A stretch of 64,000 nucleotides of DNA, taken from assembly GCA_963971575.1 (NCBI GenBank), contig OZ020625.1:28371753-28435752 (forward strand). Reading direction: 5' to 3'. The notes beneath the pieces are model-generated. The model did not search any database, had not been told where the DNA came from, and saw only the letters and a list, made by a program, of their open reading frames with translations. Below are positions 45,069 through 55,961 of the stretch, piece after piece. The stretch's first letter is position 1. Each line of letters begins with the position of its first letter. A program made the translations under genes and the position numbers. The DNA is from Liopterus haemorrhoidalis. Taxonomy: Eukaryota; Arthropoda; Insecta; Coleoptera; Dytiscidae.

Positions 45069-45582
45069 TAGAGATGGGAATTTCGGCTCAGTTTGCGGAA
45101 CCGGATCAGTGGAGGTCGTTCAGTTTGTTGAGTCGGTTCATTGATCCGGCTCAGTGATCCGGTTAAGTAAACATGTTTCCGAGACACAGGTCGGTCGTTA
45201 TTTCGTAGGTAGAACGTCGCTTAGAGCCGGCTCTTGCTTAGAGCCATCTGGGATTTGGGCAATATTTTTAATATTTTTATATAGTATGGTTGTAAGAAAA
45301 TACAGACTAAGCCTATTAGTTTCAAATAAACTGCCCTACAAATTGATGACAAAATACACTTTATGATAATACATTACAAGCCGAGTTCTCGCGAAGTTCA
45401 ACAAGACATCGATCCAGATCCGGATCACTCCGGTCACTGTTCACAATCACCGACCAATCGTATCCTTGAAACTATACAGTGAGCCGTGAGCCGGCTCATT
45501 TCAATTTGGTGAACCGTGTCACTTCGGTCAGTGTACTGAGCCGGCTCAGTGAGTCGGTTCGTTCATGAACGACCTATCTCTA
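45069..45582. mobile_element. hAT-type MITE with perfect TSD
   Basis: TAGAGATGGG and TAGAGATAGG ends with ATCGGAAG duplicated at 45061-45068 and 45583-45590. It is full of GAGCCGGCTCA palindromes. A 514-bp internally deleted, inverted relative of 35094-36727, inside the intron between two elongase exons. Confidence 0.92.
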
Positions 45583-45689
45583 ATCGGAAGCAATTTTTCA
45601 ACGTATTCATATCCTAACTCATCGGCGCTTCTTGTTAAATTTCTTTATTTAACACGTTTCGGAAAATATTGTCTGAAATTTTAACTTAC

Positions 45690-45932
45690 CATTTGCAATG
45701 CTGTTAAATATTTCTTCCACCACAAATATTTCTGGAACTGTGGTCCAAGCGCGGCAAATAGATAATAGGAATACATAATAATATGTACAAAGGTGTTCAA
45801 AAATCCGAAGAAGGAACTGTGTCCACCCGCTGTGAACTTTACCCCGAACCAGACAGACATTGGCATCACTCCATGATGGATCACGTGCAGAGTTGTCACG
45901 TGATCGTTCTTCTTACGCATCACGAAGAAGAT
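45690..45932 (-). CDS. ELOVL-type elongase, catalytic exon
   Basis: An 81-codon phase-0 exon between ATGTTTCAG (acceptor) and GTAAGT (donor). It holds the catalytic histidine box HVIHH (H-x-x-H-H) within KKNDHVTTLHVIHHGVMP, then NTFVHIIMYSYYLFAA (the N-x-x-x-H-x-x-M-Y-x-Y-Y motif) and YLTALQM, the first half of T-x-x-Q-x-x-Q. The protein condenses malonyl-CoA with a long-chain acyl-CoA in the ER membrane, the first step of very-long-chain fatty-acid elongation, which in insects supplies cuticular hydrocarbons, waxes and pheromone precursors. All catalytic residues are present, so this looks functional. Codon and GC content differ clearly from the repeat-filled introns. Which ELOVL subgroup it belongs to cannot be settled here. 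Confidence 0.95.
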
Positions 45933-46182
45933 CTGAAACATAAATAAATAATAAGAACCACAATCAGAATAATTAAGAGATATATTGGGAAGATAAGTAT
46001 AGTTCACAACACTTTACATGGGAAATATAATAATAATAATTATAATAATAGCATCCCAAAATCTAGATAGGCGTATAATGGGCAGTCAAGGTAAGGTCAG
46101 CATGAAGTTTCGATCGGTCCTATTATTCCTGTATAAACAGGTACTCATTTTAAGTAATAAATACAAAAATACACGTGATATA

Positions 46183-47451
46183 CCAGGTCTACAAGTATGA
46201 TATGCGGATTTTTTTCAAACTTGCCGCGCAAACAGAGTTTATAGTTCAAAGTTTCAACACATATACCGTTTTGTTAAGTTATCATTAAGTGTCAAATGCG
46301 TATAGGTTATAATTTGAAAAGTGATCATATAGTTTTGTTTTACTGTGTTAAAAATGTCAAATTTTGTGCCAAATAAAGAGCATTCGCGGACAGTACTACT
46401 GTTTTTTTTCATTGGAAAAAAACTGCTGCTGAATCATACCGACTGCTTCGAGAAGCTTATGGTGAATATGCTCCATCGCAAGATACATGTGAACGATGGT
46501 TTCGGCGTTTCAAAAGTGGTGACTTTGATCTTACAGACAAAGAACATGGAAAACCTCCAAAAAAATATGAAGATACAAAATTGGAAACATTGCTACAGGA
46601 AGACGATAGTCAATCACAAAAACAACTAGCAGAGCAGTTAGGCGTTAGTCAACAAGCTGTTTCCAATCGCCTACGAGAGATGGGTAAGATCCAGAAAGTC
46701 GGTAGATGGGTTCCACATGCATTGAATGAGAGGCAGATGGAAAAACGCAAAAACACTTGTGAAATTTTGCTTGCATGATACAAAAGAAAGTCTTTTTTTG
46801 CATCGTATCATTACTGGCGATGAAAAATGGATTTATTTTGAAAATCCCAAACGCAAAAAATCATGGGTGAACCCAGGCTCACCATCCATATCAACTGCAA
46901 GACCGAATCGCTTTGACAAAAAGACAATGCTCTGTACTTGGTGGGACCAAAAGGGTCTATTATGAATTGTTAAAACTTGGTGAAACAGTTAATACTCAAC
47001 GCTATTCGCTGCTCATAAACCATTCGCTGCTCATAAAACGACCAGAATACGAAAAAAGATAGCACAAGGTAATCTTTCTTCACGATAACGCTCCATCACA
47101 TAAGGCAAAAGCAGTTTGCAACACATTGGCGGCACTCAAGTGGGAAGTGCTACCCCATGCCGCTTACTCACCAGACTTGGCCCCTTCAAAATACCACTTG
47201 TTCGTATCGATGGGTCACGCACTTGCCGAGCAGCACTTTTGTTCATATAAAATGTGAAAGAATGGCTAGATGAATGGTTTGCGGGGAAAGGGGAAGAGTT
47301 CTACTGGCGAGGTATTCACAAATTGCCTGAAAGATGGGAAAAATGTATAACTTCTAATGGAGCATACTTTGAATAAATAAACTTTTACTGTTCTTTTGAG
47401 TTTAATGTGTTTTATTAAAAAAAAATCCGCATTTTATACTTGTAGACCTGG
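46183..47451 (+). mobile_element. Full-length Mos1-like mariner in elongase intron
   Basis: 1269 bp, terminal repeats CCAGGTCTACAAGTATGATA and CCAGGTCTACAAGTATAAAA (inward), TA at 46181-46182 and 47452-47453. It fills most of the 1.6-kb intron and is antisense to the elongase. Confidence 0.95.
46354..47376 (+). pseudogene. Mos1-like mariner transposase, inactivated
   Basis: Starts MSNFVPNKEHSRTVLLF, loses the frame soon after within the GTTTTTTTTCATTGG run, and is read again in pieces: KQLAEQLGVSQQAVSNRLRE, WVPHALNERQMEKRK, HRIITGDEKWIYFENPKRKK (first catalytic Asp), then FLHDNAPSHKAKAV (second Asp) and YSPDLAPSKYHLF. In the last motif the third catalytic Asp is replaced by Lys (codon at 47189-47191), 34 residues after the second, where DD34D mariners have Asp. 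Frameshifts, an in-frame TGA after CLH and the D-to-K change make it inactive, although the terminal repeats are well kept. Confidence 0.9.
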
Positions 47452-47525
47452 TATAATTAACAGATTTTTGTGAAATATAATTTATCGAGGAAAACAACCA
47501 AAACATATTTAAAAACAAATCTTAC

Positions 47526-47582
47526 CGTATCCATAAATTCCGAAAACTTGGACATATAATACCACCAGCAACCCCTGGCCAT
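47526..47582 (-). CDS. ELOVL-type elongase, 19-codon exon
   Basis: Phase-0 microexon MARGCWWYYMSKFSEFMDT with acceptor CAG and donor GTAAGA. It carries the K-x-x-E-x-x-D-T motif (KFSEFMDT), the first diagnostic ELOVL signature. Joins to IFFVMRKK of the next exon. Confidence 0.95.
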
Positions 47583-48069
47583 CTGAAAAATAAATATAAA
47601 TAAATAAATGAATAAATAAGTAAATATATAAAAATTAAATTATTAATTTGATTTTAATTATTTTTGATCAATTTACAATGCAGTTTATTTCCTTAACGTA
47701 TTATTTTATATCCTTGGCGTATACAGGACTCACGTACCCCCAATTACATGGTTATCTCCGAAAATAATTATCATAATGAAAAAAATATATATTAGTGAAA
47801 CTTAACCAAGTGTTTCATTTTAGATCTCTTTGCCTATATTCGAGTTTTACCGAGTAAAATTATCAACTATTTAATATATTTTTATCAATTAATTTAGTAA
47901 TAATAATATTAGAACTATGTTAGAATAATATTAAACGCGGTGAAAAATAAATATATTAAGTGGACATTGGGTCTAGACGGATCCACGACAATTGGGGCTT
48001 TTCACAACTGGGACCATTAACAACTGGGGCGATGGACAATTCGGGCCGTACACAATTGGGACTATTAGC

Positions 48070-48950
48070 AATAGGGGATTGGCATGATTTTTTTAATTTT
48101 TTTTATTATATTCCTCTTGTTGCATATAAACATAAAAAACAGTTCTTAATTTTTTTTTTTTTTTAATTTGAAGGCTTAAACAAATCATAAATGTATGTAG
48201 CGCGCGAAAACGACGTGTGACGTCATACCCTTCTAACTGACACATGACACTACTAGTCTAGCCAGCGTACATAGTCTGTTGTGAACTTATTTGTTTGTAT
48301 AACTTTTATAGGTTATGTAAAGTTAGAGTGATTTTAATTAAAATAAAGTTTAATTCTATAAAAACAATTTATACATGTTTACCGAATTAAATTTTATATT
48401 AAAATATATAAAATATGGAAGATCCAGGCCCCAGTACTTCGAAACATAGTCGAAAATATTGTTTAGTACCAATGTGCACAAATAGTTCAATTAGAAATCC
48501 AAAAAAATAATTTATATCATTACCTGATGACGAAAAACAACAGAAAAGCTATAAGGCGAAATAAAACCGATATTTCAGAAAAAAGTAAACTTTATGTTTG
48601 TGAAGACCATTTTAATGTGAGTACGTATATTTTATAAATTATTTTAATAATAAATGCGTGAAAAATTGTTTAAAAACAAATACAAAACTCTCAAACAATA
48701 CAATATAAACACGTAAACATTATGTTTTGTCTGTATCTGTGACGTCAAACCCTTACAGTCTCAGTCGTATCTACTCGGCAACCTTCGCGGCGTGGTCGGC
48801 TTATTTCAAATTTACAATATTTTAATTAAAAAATTTGGCTATAATATTAATTAAAATGTGATTTTTGTTGTGTTACGTGACATAACTAACATTAAAATAT
48901 CAAAAAAATGTAGTTTTAAGGAAATATAAATTTTATGCGTATCCCCTATT
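48070..48950 (+). mobile_element. THAP-domain DNA element, copy 2, in elongase intron
   Basis: 881 bp, ends AATAGGGGATTGGCATG and AATAGGGGATACGCAT (inward). Inverted relative to copy 1. It is inserted in a short degenerate repeat of ACAAYTGGGGC type (47985-48068 and 48951-48975). Confidence 0.78.
48415..48616 (+). pseudogene. THAP zinc-finger exon relic, copy 2
   Basis: Same relic as at 26885-27086: MEDPGPSTSKHSRKYCLVPM, CTNSSIRNPKK, stop, FISLPDDEK, frameshift, then SEKSKLYVCEDHFN directly before GTGAGT. The shared TAA and shared donor show both copies descend from one defective master. Confidence 0.7.
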
Positions 48951-49068
48951 GGGGCTTTTGACAACTGGGGCCATAACTATAAGAGCTAGAGTCTTCTTTT
49001 GTTTAAAATAAAAAAATTATTATTTTAAGGGTTGGCTTAAGAAAATTTTCACCAAACAAATGACTTAC

Positions 49069-49149
49069 CCTCATGGCCATTGGTGATGTTGAATAATCAA
49101 CTGGTTGACATCTGTAGCTGTAGGTAGTCAACCAACCCGCAACACAACT
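49069..49149 (-). CDS. ELOVL-type elongase, 27-codon exon
   Basis: Phase-0 exon SCVAGWLTTYSYRCQPVDYS-TSPMAMR with CAG acceptor and GGTAAGT donor. The R-C-Q-P-V-D-Y-S segment is strongly conserved among insect ELOVL proteins. It joins upstream to ..WLFYE and downstream to MARGCWWYY. Confidence 0.95.
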
Positions 49150-49242
49150 CTGAAAATAAATAAATAAATTAATAAATATACATAAAAACCATTTTTCATC
49201 ATCTACGTACGACTTGAAAGTAAAATATTGTTAACCATTTCT

Positions 49243-49524
49243 AGGGTTTTGTAGGTATGACCAAAAAACCCTTTTTTTTTTTTTTAATATTAAATATTTC
49301 AATTCTGTGGAGGGTATCAAATGAAAAAATTCTTAATGAAACTTGCTAAATAAAAAAAAAAAAAAAAAATACTGCACATATTTAGAATACTAAATAATGG
49401 TATTAGGCGTTCGAATTAAAATTAACAAAAAAAAATATTTTAATATAAAATTTATTTTGGCATCCCAAATAATCATCATTCACTTACTAAATACCTGCAA
49501 AACCCTGAAATGTGTGAAAATTTC
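49243..49524 (+). repeat. R-family copy (R-j), internally deleted
   Basis: Left end AGGGTTTTGTAGGTATGACC and right end GCAAAACCCTGAAATGTGTG are only 280 bp apart. The microsatellite and tRNA-like insert are gone. It lies 94 bp from the elongase exon. Confidence 0.75.
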
Positions 49525-49961
49525 AAAAATCATTTTTATTATTTTTTTTTTCTCCCGTGTTTTCTTTGCCCTAATTCGTGGTTAAAATGTAAAGAGATTG
49601 TTTCTATAACATCCGTGAACTCCAGCCTTAAGAAACAAAACCGTTAAACATCAATTGTATATTATTAACAAAAAGCTATAAATTTTACATAAACTATAGT
49701 TATTGTTCTTGTGACACCTTTCAAGGTAGTATTCCTCAGGTGAGATTCTTGATAACGAGATTCAAACTGTACAACTTATTTATGAAAAATTGCTACTGCT
49801 AAAAGCAAATTCTGTCATTTTTAACAATATCCCGAGCAGAATTTCTAGTCTAATTCACAGTAGCGTCACGTGACTTACTGATCAGGGATGGATAACGTAA
49901 CGTAACGATATCCGATAACGTTATAATAACGTAACGATATTTTTATAACGTTATATACGAG

Positions 49962-51470
49962 CCCTGTCCACTATCAGTTGGCCCAGCTACGAAATTTTTA
50001 CTTATTGGTGTTCAATTAACAGAATGCGAATAGCTTATGAAATCTAGGTAATATTTTATTTTCAATTAAACATTTTAGAGATTTACGATTAATATTTACA
50101 ACTATTAAAGTAAATTAATAAGAAAAAAATAATATTTCCATTGGAAAGCCATTAACTTGGAAACCTATTTCAGAAGTTACCACTGGGTAACGTCACCTTT
50201 CATTTTTATAACGGAATTAATTCTTCTAGGCATAGTATCTACAAGGTCTTGGCATTGTCGAATAAAATTATCCCATATTTCTTGAAGCTTTAGTCTTAAT
50301 TCTGGAATTGTTCTAGCCGGTGTTATACGCAATCGTTTTTTCATTTCGTGCCAAAGTGTCTCGATGGGGGATAAGTCTGGGTTACTTGAAACCCACTCTA
50401 AAAGTGGAATAGAATGATCACGGAACCATTTCAAAGATTTTTTTGACTTATGGCAAGCGGCTCCATCTTGTTGAAAAATAAAATACTCCCCAGAGATTAA
50501 TGCATGTTCCATAGTTGGCAACAGAGACTCCTCTAAAATACTTAAATATTTGGCTGTGTTAACAATGCCATCGATAAAGTGAAGTTTTCCTACACTTCTT
50601 GCAGACATTGAACCGCACACCATGACAGTGTTTTCACAATTCCATATTTTATGTTCTCTTGCCCATTTCAACCTGTTTTTCTTTTGCTTAGACGTCAACA
50701 ATGGTTTTTCCTTGGCCTAAGAAAGTTTTATAAATTTCTGTAAATATACATTTAAGAGTCCGATTAAAAAAATATTACCTTATAGGTTCCAAATCCTAAT
50801 TTTTTAGCTTCCTTATGACATGTAGACCTTGAAACACGTCTTTCAACAACATCGCTTCACAGTACACTCAATTGACTGTAGTTAGCACATCTGTATCCTT
50901 AATAATTCTTTTCAATGCTCGTTTGTCGTTGTCCGTCAGTGTAGTTTTCTTCACGTACTGGAGCTTTGGGGCAACTGAACCACTTGTTTTGTACAATTTT
51001 CAAATATTTCTAATACTGTATCTTGACAAACCTAATAATTTTCCGATTTCGGAATTGGTTTTTCCTGTTTTTGCTAAGTTCACAATGATTAATCGAATTT
51101 TTTCATCAATAGCTTTGCCTCTGCCCATGTTTTAAAATTATTTAGACTTAACACTTTTAATACATCACTGTCAATAAACAAACTTTGTTTTCCAACGCCT
51201 ACTACGCATAGCTACCGAAAAGTGCCGTAATGTATCATTATTTTACTCTTGCCATAAACCCAATACAAATGCCAGCGATACATTTTTGGGGTTCTAAACG
51301 CGTCTTCCATGGGAAGAGGCGTCCAACCGAAGATTTTATATTCACGCGGATATTGCGGATAAGCAGATATGATATAAAATCCGCATCCGCACGATTTCAA
51401 TGATAATTTATCCGCATCCGCAGTAAAATAGCGGATATCCGCAGATTTGCAGGGCTCTAATTATATTTTA
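49962..51470 (-). mobile_element. Tc1-like element region with nested ends
   Basis: Holds a Tc1-type transposase relic on the minus strand. GAGCCCTG at 49964 and its inversion CAGGGCTC at about 51451-51458 may be the ends of one composite element. CGGATATCCGC-type palindromes at 51340-51445 form the right subterminal region, and ATAACGTTAT palindromes at 49893-49955 lie just outside the left end. Exact boundaries are uncertain. Confidence 0.5.
50177..51130 (-). pseudogene. Tc1-like DD34E transposase, broken and missing first Asp
   Basis: The minus-strand N-terminus MGRGKAIDEKIRLIIVNLAK and KLLGLSRYSI form the Tc1 paired-like helix-turn-helix, broken by two stops. The C-terminal frame (50177-50701) includes RLKWAREHKIWN, then TVMVCGSMSARSVG, FQQDGAACHKSKK (second catalytic Asp) and NPDLSPIETLWHEMKKRL (catalytic Glu), 34 residues apart, hence DD34E. 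Between KIW and NCENTVMV the usual W-S-D-E segment and about 30-40 residues are deleted, so the first catalytic Asp is lost. This cannot be active. It lies in the largest elongase intron, in the same orientation as the gene. Confidence 0.82.
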
Positions 51471-51534
51471 TGTAGGGTAAACTATCCTTGGGGGGGGGCA
51501 AATGCCCCCTCCCTATGCCCCTCTGGCTACGTCC

Positions 51535-51840
51535 CTGCGTCCATCTGTCCGTCTGTCTGTCTGTCTGTGTACACGTGCAGAGCAAATTCGGCTAAAAGAA
51601 TTTTTATGAAACTTCATATTTAAGCTTTTGACATCAATGGCACAAGTTATTCAACTTTTGGTAAAAATTGGTTAACTAGAAATGGGAGTTTACTCGTGTC
51701 GGTTTTAAGATTTTTGCTAATATTTCACAAGAGAAAAATATTTCGAAGAAATTTATTGAACAAAAGTTGCTATAAAAGCAATAACTAACAACTTTTATTT
51801 GAGACATTTTTTGATAAAAGGAAAACAATTAACGAAGTTG
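51535..51840 (-). repeat. S-family fragment, minus strand
   Basis: Microsatellite of GTCC/GTCT (51537-51566), then ACACGTGCAGAGCAAATTCG and GAAATGGGAGTTTACTCGTG. Truncated at both sides. Confidence 0.65.
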
Positions 51841-51952
51841 GAGGAATATTGGAATGTTTTCGCGGTGCCCTTGTAGCCAAGCCACGGCACACAGTTTTGG
51901 AATCGCTTGTATAAAGCATATCTTTAAATGCTGTTATTGTCATAATAGAAAA

Positions 51953-52993
51953 ATTGATGTGAAGTGTGAATTTTCACACATTTCAGGGATTCGCAAGTAT
52001 TTATTAACTGTGTGATGATTATTTGGGATGCCAAAACAAATTTTATGTCAAAATATTTTTTTATGAATTTTAATTCGAATGCCTAATACCATTATTTAAG
52101 TTTCTAAATATGTGCAGTATTTTTTTATATAGCAAGGTTCATTAAGATTTTGAAAATTGCGCCTATGGCTTCCATTGGTTGCTTAAATCATAAGCCTCGC
52201 TTTCTGATACCTTCAAATATAGAATTAAATTATAATTTCAACACTTCCCACTGGTTATTAAATTTACGCTTTTAAAAATTTATACAACATTTACCAAAAT
52301 ATAACTAGAATTTTGACAAAATAATTTAAACAAAATAAAAATGCAAAAAAAAACTGAAAAAATAAAAATTTACGGGATTCGAACACAGTTTCTTACAGTA
52401 GTTTCAACTTACTAAGCGAGAACGTTACCACTGTGTTATACAGGATCACTAGTTTACTATGTTAAATAGCGGATTAAATATATTACATATTTTATTTAAA
52501 AACACAAAAATGCGTTATTTTCCGAAAACATAATCTGATCAAAAATTCCTGTTGTACTATTCCGGTTCACACCAATGTACATTACTGAGAATTTTTTCAG
52601 ATTTTTAGTTTAAACCATCTGGGCTACAGGGTGTGGGACAAAATTTTTTTTGCACAATTTTGGCAAAATCGCCTCAAAATAATTTATTTTGCAAAAATAA
52701 AATTTTGATGTTAATCCACGTACCAAGGGCTTTCATTTGATACCCTACACAGAATTGTAAAAAAATATTTTTTTTTTTCGATGAGCATATATTTGTTTAT
52801 ATTTTAAGGGGGATATGTTTTTTAGATGTTTTAGTATTTTTCCTGTGTGCGGGTCAAAGAGTTGTATAAGTATGCCAAATTTCAACTCTCTAGGTTTAGC
52901 CGTTTGGCTACAATTTTTACCGAACAGACAGACATACAGACGACAAAATGACGGTATAAGGGTTTTTTGGTCATACCTACAAAACCCTAAAAA
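51953..52993 (-). repeat. R-family copy (R-i), full length, minus strand
   Basis: Complete copy from TTGATGTGAAGTGTGAATTT to ACAAAACCCTAAAAA, with a short GACA tract at 52924-52934. It is flanked by A-runs, as are the other full copies. It forms an inverted pair with R-h in the same elongase intron. Confidence 0.87.
52371..52450 (-). other. tRNA-like insert (type 2) in R-i
   Basis: Minus strand carries ATAACACAGTGGTAACG (box A-like) and GTGTTCGAATCCCGTA (box B-like); same type as 19932-20012. Confidence 0.55.
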
Positions 52994-52999
52994 TCCAAC

Positions 53000-53827
53000 G
53001 ACAGTTTCGTAAATTCTGTTATTTTTAACAATGCCCCAAGCTAAGTTTTTAGCCTGGCTTATTAACGACTTGCTATAAAATTATATGTTTTGTTTATGTT
53101 AAAAATTATTACACTAATTATTATAAAAATAAAATTCTAAATATGTATTTATCAACTATAGGACCGATAATTTTCATAAAATTTGATAGCCATCATAACC
53201 TTACAATTAAATTTTGTTTTTGAAGTTATTAAAAATATATAATTTTCTGTCGTATAATTCAAAAATAAAACTTGGGGGAAAAAAAACTAGGCGTGTCTTA
53301 TTAGATTCTAAGAAATGTAAGGTTCCAAATATTAATTTTAACAATACAAAAAATTAATTTAGAATTTTATGGTAATTAAATTAGCGAATTATTAATTAAA
53401 ATAAAACAAAAAATGAAAGATATCGATTATTGATAGATACCGGCCAATTAAGGTGTTAATACGCTTTAATCCTATTAAACTAAAAAAACAAGGCTGTGGC
53501 CGCAAGCATTAAAATGTTTTTTTCTTCAAGCGGATTATAATGCTAACATTACATTGTTCAATACATTCGGTAGAAATGATACATTTTTTTACTAGTAACA
53601 AAATGTGAACATTTTTATACTAGTAAATAGTTCATATAGTTATCAACAGATAGCACTGATGGCAGCAGTCGCCATAAACAAAACATCTGTCAATTTAATA
53701 TGTTTGTAACGTGGTTTGTAGTGAATTCAGAAATTAGTTACGTTATTAGTGAGTTACTTTATTATTATTCTGTGATCATTCTGTGATTAGTTACAAAATA
53801 CACAATATAAAGATTAAAAATTAAAAA
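53000..53827. other. AT-rich intron sequence, no gene seen
   Basis: Long A/T-rich stretch without recognisable repeats or domains. Confidence 0.4.
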
Positions 53828-54075
53828 ATGTCTCAACCAATTCAATGTACACCGCCGGAATTAGCAGCAATAGCATCTGAATCTATAAAGTCATAAGTAT
53901 TTATGGTTGCAAATTTTTAATAACTACGCTTGAAGAAAAAATAGTATATGTCACTCGGAGTAGAACGCCTTTTTTGTGCTTCGCTCAATATGCAAGCCTC
54001 GGCTCCGCCTCGGCAGCAACATTTGAGCACAGCACAAAAAAGAGCGCGTTCTACTCCTAGTAACATAATATACTA
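53828..54075 (+). mobile_element. Start of a transposon ORF followed by a fold-back end
   Basis: A 22-codon frame MSQPIQCTPPELAAIASESI-KS ends at a stop, then an imperfect fold-back: GGAGTAGAACGCCTTTTTTG at 53959 pairs with CAAAAAAGAGCGCGTTCTAC at about 54030. This looks like a transposon collapsed to the beginning of its protein plus one terminus. The P-P-E-L-x-x-x-A-x-E-S start is reminiscent of tyrosine-recombinase-type transposon proteins, but this is a guess. Confidence 0.35.
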
Positions 54076-54148
54076 TTATTTATTTATTTTTGTTATTTGA
54101 ATGTTTTGTTGTAACTAGATACTTAAGATTAAGTGTGAAATATTAATA

Positions 54149-54187
54149 TGGGGATACGCATAAAATTTATATTTCCTTAAAAGTAGA
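54149..54187. repeat. THAP-element terminal fragment
   Basis: TGGGGATACGCATAAAATTT and TATATTTCCTTAAAA match the left end of copy 1 (26553-26590), then switch to MITE2. Confidence 0.6.
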
Positions 54188-54462
54188 AGCTGTTCATTTT
54201 TGTAAGAACAATCTAAGAGGGAATTTTGTTTTCAATAGTTTGCACCTTTGAAGCTGTATGTCATGTTGGTATTAAAAAATGTCACTTTTTTAAAATGTCG
54301 ATCCATTTGAATATATGTCATAATGAAAAATGATATCTTAATTATAATGATCATAACCTTATCAACCTAAAGTCGGTTTTACAGCGTAAGTAATATTTTT
54401 AATTGACATTTAAAGTCAGTAACACACCATAAAAGTAACCAAAATAACCAGATCTATGGTCT
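54188..54462. mobile_element. MITE2 copy, right end lost
   Basis: GCTGTTCATTTTTGTAAGAA at the left; the body matches 30025-30316 inverted and ends at ACCAGATCTATGG. Confidence 0.75.
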
Positions 54463-54476
54463 ATTTCAAAGTAAAG

Positions 54477-54856
54477 TCTGTTCCAAACGGTTAGGCGGAA
54501 CTAGATTTTGCAATCTAGTTACTTTCATCGTTTAAATCAGGTTTTTCGGCCGTTTTGTTTTAGCTTTGTAAATCATACTTACAATAAACATTTTTTGATT
54601 AAGGTTAATATGATTTTCTTTATATTTTGATTGTTTGTGTCATTCTTAATACAAATTTCCCATTAATTTATTTTTTTGTCATTAAAATATGTAAAAAAAA
54701 ACAATTTAATTTTGACATATGTCATTCGTTTCCATGGTTTCATTGTTGGAATTTTAAATTTTGACATTCCAACGTGAAAAATGAAATAACCCAAGCAAGG
54801 TCCCTTCTCGTGACAACCTAAAAGAACGAAATTCCCATTTAGTTCCGCCTAACCAT
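54477..54856. mobile_element. MITE1 copy
   Basis: CTGTTCCAAACGGTTAGGCG at the left and TTTAGTTCCGCCTAACC at the right. Confidence 0.8.
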
Positions 54857-55419
54857 GGAAATTTCCCGATATAAATTTAAAAATAAGGAACGCCTTTAAA
54901 TCGACAAAAAAATTCTTGGTTCCTCTAAGAGGCTGCCCATTAGTTTTTATACAATATTCCAAAAACATATTGACAGTAATTTATTCAAAAAAATGAACTA
55001 TTTAGTATCAGATAAGTTAGATTAAAAAATGAGAAAAAAAAAAAAACAGTGTATTAATTTACTCAGATAAAAACACAAACAGGATGTAGGTATGAAAAAA
55101 AGAGGCTGGGTAGGGGGGGGTCTATCTCGATGCCATAGACGCAGATCTTTGAGCATAAAATTTACCATAACAATAAAGGATTCCACACACCAAAGCGGCC
55201 GCGGTGGCGGCCACGGTGGCGATAATGCAGCGGCCTAACGCAACCTATACAATACAATGAGACCACGCACATACAAGCGTTCCGCTATCTGAGAACGCCA
55301 CCGAATGCAGCGTTCAGTCTAGCGATCACCAAACACTGGCGGCCGAACTCGACAAGTTGCGTTAGGCCGCGCGATATTCATTGTTTATATACCACAGAGT
55401 GAATATATTTAAGAAAATA

Positions 55420-55566
55420 ATGTCGAAAATAGATAATTTAACAGAAAAAATCATAGATCAGTAAAGGATCATTTAATTTTGTATGACTTAGCACATCCTG
55501 ATTACAAGAATATTAGGAAAACAAATAAAGTGTGGGACGAAATAGGAAAAGTTTTGGAAATTGATA
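55420..55566 (+). pseudogene. MADF-domain relic in the Harbinger element
   Basis: MSKIDNLTEKIIDQ, then after a one-base shift KDHLILYDLAHPDYKNIRKT and NKVWDEIGKVLEID. The L-Y-D...Y-x-N...W-x-x-I pattern is the first two helices of a MADF (Myb/SANT-like) domain. Autonomous PIF/Harbinger elements encode such a DNA-binding accessory protein beside the transposase, so this fits the element's target site and ends. The rest is cut off by the MITE1 at 55568. Confidence 0.7.
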
Positions 55567-55567
55567 G

Positions 55568-55961
55568 TAAAGTCTGTTCCAAACGATTAGGCGGAACTAG
55601 ATGTTGCAATTTAGTTACTTTCATCGTTTAAATAATGCTTTTCAGCCGTTTTGTTTAAGCTTTGTAAATCATACTTGCAACAAACATTTTTTGGTTAAGG
55701 TTATTATCATTTTAAAATGTCATTTTCTTTATATTTTGATTTTTTGTGTCATTCTTAATACAAATATCCCATTTATTTATTTTTTGTCATTAAAATATGT
55801 AAGAAAATTAATTTAAGTTTGACATATGTCATTCGTTTCCATGGTTTCATTGTTGGAATTTTAAATTTTGACATTCCAACGTGAAAAATGAAATAACCCA
55901 AGCAAGGTCCCTTTTCGTGACAACCTAAAAGAACGAAATTCCCATTTAGTTCCGCCTAACC
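55568..55961. mobile_element. MITE1 copy inside the Harbinger element
   Basis: AGTCTGTTCCAAACGATTAG at the left, TAGTTCCGCCTAACCG at the right. Uninterrupted, so it gives the empty target for R-c. Confidence 0.85.
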
